Source: Chitinophagaceae bacterium (GTDB lineage Bacteria; Bacteroidota; Bacteroidia; Chitinophagales; Chitinophagaceae). From it: 64,000 nt of DNA. The stretch lies in assembly GCA_024643655.1 (NCBI GenBank), contig JAHEMM010000001.1, positions 62,001 through 126,000 of the forward strand, given 5' to 3'. Numbering within the stretch: position 1 is the stretch's first letter; each line of letters starts with the position of its first letter. The notes under the pieces were generated by a model. It saw only the letters and a program-made list of their open reading frames with translations, had not been told where the DNA came from and searched no databases. The position numbers were made by a program, and so were the translations under genes. Positions 60,466 through 64,000 of this stretch are shown here, one piece after another.

Positions 60466-61884
60466 TTACTTATAGAAATATACATTATCCACAAATACAT
60501 TTGGAATAGTGCCCGAGAATACCATTTGTGCAAGATTACTTCTTGTAGTCAAACCTGTAAAGCTTGAAAGTGGGACATCTATTGTAACCCAATTATTTGA
60601 AACTAATGTAGGTCTTGTTATTGTAATTTCATGTTCCTTGTCGTCGCCACCTCCAAATGTATTATTGGCTCCAAAATCTATAAGTTTAATTTTAAAATTA
60701 TTTGGCAATGTAGTATTATCCGGTGTCCAAATATTTAAATGAAAATTGGTCATGGTACTTGCATTAATCGTATTGGAAGTGAATTCAATTCCAACAAAAT
60801 TTAAAGTTTTATAACGGATAACATCATCAGTATTAATTTTTACAAAGGACTCTTCTGCGGTTGAAAACAACCATCGGGTATTCCAGGTATCTATTGCCAC
60901 ATTGGTATATGCATTACTATACATTGAAATTACATTTGCAGCGTTGCGGGTAGGTGTAGGTGCTGGAGTAGGTGGAAAACCGGCCAGACCAATTGAAGTT
61001 AAATTCAACTTACCTAATGTGATATTTCCATTCATTGTCGCTGTAATAACAGTTGTACCTGCTGATAGAACAGAGACAATACCTAGTTCATTTACTGTTG
61101 CCACAGATGGTACTGAAGATGAGAAAGTTAAATAATAAGGAGAAATTGATGCTCTTTGATTAACACCAGTTGGTAAATTTACAGACACCTCAAATGGGCT
61201 TAATGATATTTTGTCGCCATTTTCCGCATTTGAAATAGTTCTGTTATCTCCATTTAATATTACGCCAGTAAGCCCTGATAAATCAGTTAATTTTTCAAAC
61301 TTAACTTCATCTATCCAAAAGCTATAACCTCTTCCATTTTCAGGAGCTGCAGCATAATAAAACAATCCTTTCTCTCTACTCAGCTTAGATGGATCTGGAA
61401 GCGGAATAATTACTTTTTTCCAACTACTATTTACCTGTAAGTTTTTTAATGCAACCTGATGTTGTTTAGTACCTAAATCAAGGTCATCTCCAAATCCAAC
61501 TTCAGCAATGGTAGCTGCTTGAGATGCTTTTATATAAAAAGTCAAAGCATTATATCCTCTTAGATCCCTTCCGATTTCACTAAGGTAAGTACCTCCGGCA
61601 TATGAACCATTCGGGCTATTTGCATCTGGCACATCATATCGCATAGATATTGTAGTGTTTCCATAACCTACTTGGTTATCTACTTGAAAAGCTCTTACAT
61701 CTGATGTTCCATACGCAGCATAGGAAAGATCACCAGTGAAACCATCTATAAACACTTCAGCAGTTGTAGGGAAGGTAGGACTTTGTAGTCCACCTACATC
61801 TCTCTTACAACCAAAAGTTGTTAATATTAAGAGTCCAAATATATTGAACAAGACATTTTTTAATAATTGGTTTTTTTTCATATT
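60466..61884 (-). CDS. Putative surface glycan-binding lipoprotein (CBM-like, Ig-like BIG2, CBM-like)
   Basis: Lipobox 'LLILTTFGCKRD'; BIG2-like 'SSVPSVATVNELGIVSVLSAGTTVITATMNGN'; flanking jelly-roll-like modules ending 'FWIDEVKFEKL' and 'VFVDNVYFYK'; start set to MKKNQLLKNV. Confidence 0.75.
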   Translation of the reverse strand, partial: NMKKNQLLKNVLFNIFGLLILTTFGCKRDVGGLQSPTFPTTAEVFIDGFTGDLSYAAYGTSDVRAFQVDNQVGYGNTTISMRYDVPDANSPNGSYAGGTYLSEIGRDLRGYNALTFYIKASQAATIAEVGFGDDLDLGTKQHQVALKNLQVNSSWKKVIIPLPDPSKLSREKGLFYYAAAPENGRGYSFWIDEVKFEKLTDLSGLTGVILNGDNRTISNAENGDKISLSPFEVSVNLPTGVNQRASISPYYLTFSSSVPSVATVNELGIVSVLSAGTTVITATMNGNITLGKLNLTSIGLAGFPPTPAPTPTRNAANVISMYSNAYTNVAIDTWNTRWLFSTAEESFVKINTDDVIRYKTLNFVGIEFTSNTINASTMTNFHLNIWTPDNTTLPNNFKIKLIDFGANNTFGGGDDKEHEITITRPTLVSNNWVTIDVPLSSFTGLTTRSNLAQMVFSGTIPNVFVDNVYFYK

Positions 61885-61919
61885 AATTTCTTTAATGTTT
61901 TCGTAATATGCCAATACTA

Positions 61920-64000
61920 TTATTTACCGATATTGATTTGAATATAAGTTCTTATTTCCCATTCATTACCATTTGGAAAACCAATGGCATTTGGATCAGG
62001 CACCCAGTTACCAGCTCCATCTAGTGTTTTAATTGGCGAATATCTTGGAGAGTATTTATTCAACGTTCTATAAGTACCTCTAATTCCAAGTTTGGTACCG
62101 GGTAACATAAACCAATCCGGTTTTCCAATTTCAGTTGAAAAGTCTGCTATCAATTGTAACGGGAATGTTAAGTTAAAGTCACGATGATAGTCAAAAGGAC
62201 CCCAATCGTTAAATTTACCTATAGCCATTAATTTTGTTTTCTTAAAAATACTCCTTACATCAAACCCATATCTGTTAATAGTTCGGGTATCACTACCGTT
62301 AGCTTGTCCGTTACCTACATAAAGATTAGCTATTAAACCAAGATCGGGATTTAGTTTAGAAACTACTCTTGTATTTATTTCCCATAGATTCTGTGCAGGA
62401 GCTGCTCCAGGAAATGCAAAAGTCCGTCTTGCACTCGTTATGCCAATAGCAGCATCTTGTGTAGTAGGCAAATGTCGATATACAAAATCAGCACTAATAG
62501 CCAACTTTGCATCTTCTGCACGGTCATTATCCCATTCATACATCCAGGTACCCGGTGTAGGGTCGTAGGTTAATAATAATTCTCCTGCGATCGTTTCTCT
62601 ATTTGAACGGACTGAAAAAGGATCATCCAAAATATTTCTTGGTCTTCCCGGTGCTAATAACATATCAAAAGGTATTGGACCTTCGATTGGTTTTTGCCAT
62701 AAAAAATTAGGGGCAATTTGCAAATTTCCTACACTAAAAGTCAATCCACTCAACACATTATACATATTCCCACTTCCAATATCTTTTAATCGCCATCCGG
62801 TAAATGTTCTGGTATTATCATAACCGCCATTAGCAACAAGCCCCATATAGGAAGCTTGGCCATACCAATTGATTATACCTTTACTATAGGTTAGTTTTAT
62901 TTTTCCACCGAAATTGTCTTCTGATTTAATCTGATCCTGATATATTTTGTAATTACCGGCTTCGCCTCTAATTAATTGAAAGTCTCTGCCATTCAAAGGT
63001 TGTCCAGCCCATAAACCACCTATATCAATCCCAAAATTTTCAAATTTCCTTGAAATGCTTAAAGCCGCTTTTCTGGTTTTTGGAGTAGGTATGGCAAATG
63101 AACTTTGTAATCCACTACGTTGAACTAAGTCTTCATGAAACATTCCAGTTACATCAAATTTGGACAGTTTTCTGGTATATTTCACTAATACTGCAGGGTT
63201 AGCTCCCCACCATAGCTCGGGACCAAAAGCAATTTTTAATCCTTTGATAGCTTTTTTCCCTTCTATTTCAAAACCAAATGGAGCTTCTCCATTATAGATA
63301 TCTATATTAGGACCATAATTTGCTTCTGGATATAAGCCAAAAAAATCGCCTTCATATCCCCAATGATAATGTCCTGTCCTATAAAAACCAGTAAGGTTAA
63401 ATATTTTATTGTTCCAGTTAAAACTACTCCTATATAATTGTACCCTGTTATTGGAATTAATAATCTGCGTTCCGGTAGGCGTATTAACAGTTATTTTTCT
63501 TCCTCTGTTCTCGTAAAAAACTTCATCAATTGGATTTTCGGCTACATTACCTAACACATTAAATTGAACATTTGCTGTAACATTAGGAGCAGGCTTTGCC
63601 GTAAGACCAATATTAAAAGATTGCATATGATCAAATCCTAATTTGTTTGGATATACTGGATTATTAGGATCTGCCTCTTTTGGTGTGGCAATTAAACTAC
63701 CTCCAGTGTTATAAGTTGTAAAATTCGCTTGTAAATTGCTGAGGTAAAGCTTTCCTTTATCATGACTTTCTAAAGCTGCTTTATCGCCTCGAGCCCGTAA
63801 CATGGCATCTTTTATTTGTATATTATCAAAATTATTGATTTGTGTACTTGCGCCAGTTTTATAAGGATTAAATTGATGTGCTTCTTTTAAAGCATAATAA
63901 GCAGCTCTTGGATATAATTCATACAAACCTCTTTCGTTTGTTTCTCCTTTAGCGCAAATTCCAAACCACTCTTCATTCATATTGTTCTCACCTTCTTTAA
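61920..64000 (-). CDS. 5'-truncated fusion: C-terminal end of a GH clan-A (GH2-type TIM barrel-like) domain followed by an outer-membrane beta-barrel
   Basis: Frame open to window edge (KEGENN before the ORF-track ATG at 63980). N-terminal 'NEEWFGICAKGETNERGLYELYPRAAYYALKEAHQFNPY' reads like the end of a glycosidase barrel; the rest has alternating beta-strands ending 'WEIRTYIQINIGK'. Confidence 0.75.
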   Translation of the reverse strand, partial: KEGENNMNEEWFGICAKGETNERGLYELYPRAAYYALKEAHQFNPYKTGASTQINNFDNIQIKDAMLRARGDKAALESHDKGKLYLSNLQANFTTYNTGGSLIATPKEADPNNPVYPNKLGFDHMQSFNIGLTAKPAPNVTANVQFNVLGNVAENPIDEVFYENRGRKITVNTPTGTQIINSNNRVQLYRSSFNWNNKIFNLTGFYRTGHYHWGYEGDFFGLYPEANYGPNIDIYNGEAPFGFEIEGKKAIKGLKIAFGPELWWGANPAVLVKYTRKLSKFDVTGMFHEDLVQRSGLQSSFAIPTPKTRKAALSISRKFENFGIDIGGLWAGQPLNGRDFQLIRGEAGNYKIYQDQIKSEDNFGGKIKLTYSKGIINWYGQASYMGLVANGGYDNTRTFTGWRLKDIGSGNMYNVLSGLTFSVGNLQIAPNFLWQKPIEGPIPFDMLLAPGRPRNILDDPFSVRSNRETIAGELLLTYDPTPGTWMYEWDNDRAEDAKLAISADFVYRHLPTTQDAAIGITSARRTFAFPGAAPAQNLWEINTRVVSKLNPDLGLIANLYVGNGQANGSDTRTINRYGFDVRSIFKKTKLMAIGKFNDWGPFDYHRDFNLTFPLQLIADFSTEIGKPDWFMLPGTKLGIRGTYRTLNKYSPRYSPIKTLDGAGNWVPDPNAIGFPNGNEWEIRTYIQINIGK

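Noticed and set aside
60485-60493. TTATCCACA (DnaA box) near the start of the downstream end of the glycan-binding protein gene
   Set aside because: Single site within coding sequence; consistent with chance

Overview
This 64-kb window is a chromosomal segment of a Bacteroidota bacterium, probably Chitinophagaceae-like judging by T9SS/SprF/PKD proteins, YfbK/DnaJ/GrpE and DUF1800/DUF1501 content. From 1 to about 48.8 kb it is mostly ordinary chromosome: dnaJ-grpE, an RlmI-like methyltransferase, peroxiredoxin, aquaporin, a PKD-repeat giant adhesin with a SprF/PorP partner, YitT, Nif3, recN, dnaB, rsmE, terC, pyrD, thiolase, a DUF1800/DUF1501 pair, a TonB receptor, an ABC exporter, yifB, a membrane-anchored propeller/LuxR regulator, a T9SS repeat protein, an M1 peptidase, a MutS-like ATPase and dihydroorotase. 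From about 48.8 kb to the right edge, all genes on the minus strand form a beta-1,3(/1,6)-glucan (laminarin-like) utilisation locus. It holds four GH17-like domains, one fused to the C-terminus of a GPH/MFS sugar transporter, plus a GH30, a large GH149/GH161/GH94-type phosphorylase candidate, a GH16 lipoprotein, a putative surface glycan-binding lipoprotein, and an edge-truncated protein joining a GH clan-A-like C-terminus to an outer-membrane beta-barrel. That locus, and especially its two enzyme-membrane protein fusions, is the best candidate for an undescribed system. Other items include a 328-bp exact internal direct repeat, a REP-like palindrome embedded in frame in pyrD, a cargo-less T9SS sorting-domain protein, and a conserved-looking small His/Cys protein next to a TonB receptor. 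No tRNA, rRNA, CRISPR or transposase was recognised. All assignments come from reading the sequence; no database searches were run.
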